From Deltaproteobacteria bacterium (lineage in GTDB: Bacteria; Desulfobacterota; UBA8473), in assembly GCA_030623035.1 (NCBI GenBank), contig JAUXFK010000206.1:1-5132 (forward strand): 5,132 bases of DNA. Direction: 5' to 3'. Positions 4,832-5,132 of this stretch are shown here, piece after piece. The notes under the pieces are model-generated. The model had not been told where the DNA came from. It did not search any database and worked only from the letters and a program-made list of their open reading frames with translations. The translations under genes were made by a program, and so were the position numbers. The first letter of the stretch is position 1; each line of letters begins with the position of its first letter.

Positions 4832-5119
4832 ACCGGCAATTGGAATTACTCCAACATGTACCTCACTCTAAATTGAATGATAACGCTTCCTGGCATACAT
4901 ATGGGATGGGTGAAAGCATTAAAAAGGGACGCTCTTTATATTTACAGTTTTAAACAAACATAAAAATGGGGCAGGTCTTGCATTATTACATTTCAGACAG
5001 CTTGCCACCATTATAGCCAAATAGAATTTCATCTTGCTCTCACATATCGTCTGGATATCTCATGAATTCATCGTGACAAAAATCTGGCCAAGATAGCAGG
5101 TATCTCAAGGTGAGGGTAA
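4832..5119. other. Gene-free stretch after the transporter
   Basis: No coding frame of useful length is visible on either strand and no clear terminator hairpin with T-run follows the transporter; TTGGA/TCCAA just after the stop is too weak. It holds the second dispersed repeat copy (4912-4936). At about 4969-4993 lies a stretch beginning GGGGCAGGTCTTGCATTATT, a kind of sequence I associate from memory with flanks of REP-associated transposase genes. Confidence 0.45.
4912..4936. repeat. Dispersed 25-bp repeat, copy 2
   Basis: Matches 1795-1819 at 21 of 25 positions in the same orientation, including the exact 11-mer GGGACGCTCTT at the right end. The sequences beyond the repeat are different apart from general AT-richness. 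Confidence 0.55.
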
Positions 5120-5132
5120 ATGTTTTCAAATC
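5120..5132 (+). CDS. Possible start of a gene cut by the window end
   Basis: An ATG at 5120-5122 follows a ribosome-site-like AAGGTGAGGG at normal spacing and opens a frame (Met-Phe-Ser-Asn) that leaves the window after four codons. This is only a candidate; nothing can be said about the product. Confidence 0.28.

Noticed and set aside
1..5132. CRISPR array, tRNA or rRNA genes
   Set aside because: No regularly spaced direct repeats of the needed length, no cloverleaf and no rRNA-like sequence were seen on either strand.

Overview
The window looks like a chromosomal stretch from a Gram-negative, free-living environmental bacterium, most likely of the Desulfobacterota (former Deltaproteobacteria) or a near relation. 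This is an inference from three things: a class I cyclic-di-GMP (GEMM-I) riboswitch of the type common in Geobacter-like genomes, placed in front of a secreted DUF1566 (Lcl C-terminal domain) protein; a secreted protein of the 'GENVGW' type; and an IHF/HU-family gene. Nothing in the window fixes the genus.

Left part (1-1617, all minus strand). A long regulated leader reads leftwards. A promoter-like pair (1549-1576) is followed by a c-di-GMP-I aptamer (1418-1533), an intrinsic terminator (1371-1432) whose 5' arm is built from the 3' end of the aptamer, about 240 nt of further leader, and then a DUF1566 exported protein (452-1126). After another 215 bp comes the start of a second exported protein with GENVGW/AENIGW repeats (1-236, cut by the window edge). 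The aptamer and terminator appear mutually exclusive, so bound c-di-GMP should allow transcription into the surface-protein gene. Short tandem 7-base repeats sit at each gap around the DUF1566 gene (257-284, 418-451, 1147-1167). A 50-bp imperfect direct repeat flanks the riboswitch exactly 260 bp apart (1308-1357 and 1568-1617).

Middle part (1618-3404, minus strand). After a gene-free stretch (1618-1970) with one copy of a dispersed 25-bp repeat and a hairpin, three minus-strand genes lie in order of transcription: an IHF-alpha/HU-like DNA-bending protein (3049-3336), a 243-residue protein of unknown function whose N-terminal half resembles the core-binding domain of tyrosine recombinases (2265-2996), and a 47-residue conserved-looking small protein (1971-2114). 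The frame of the 243-residue protein stays open for 29 codons past its TAG stop.

Right part (3405-5132, plus strand). A divergent intergenic region holds a promoter for each direction and a TTTGAC-N7-GTCAAA dyad between them. It leads to a 12-helix major facilitator transporter (3683-4831). The rest of the window has no complete gene. It carries the second copy of the dispersed repeat, a sequence resembling debris seen around REP-associated transposases, and a possible gene start at 5120.

The strongest discovery in the window is the complete c-di-GMP switch, terminator and surface-protein unit on the minus strand.
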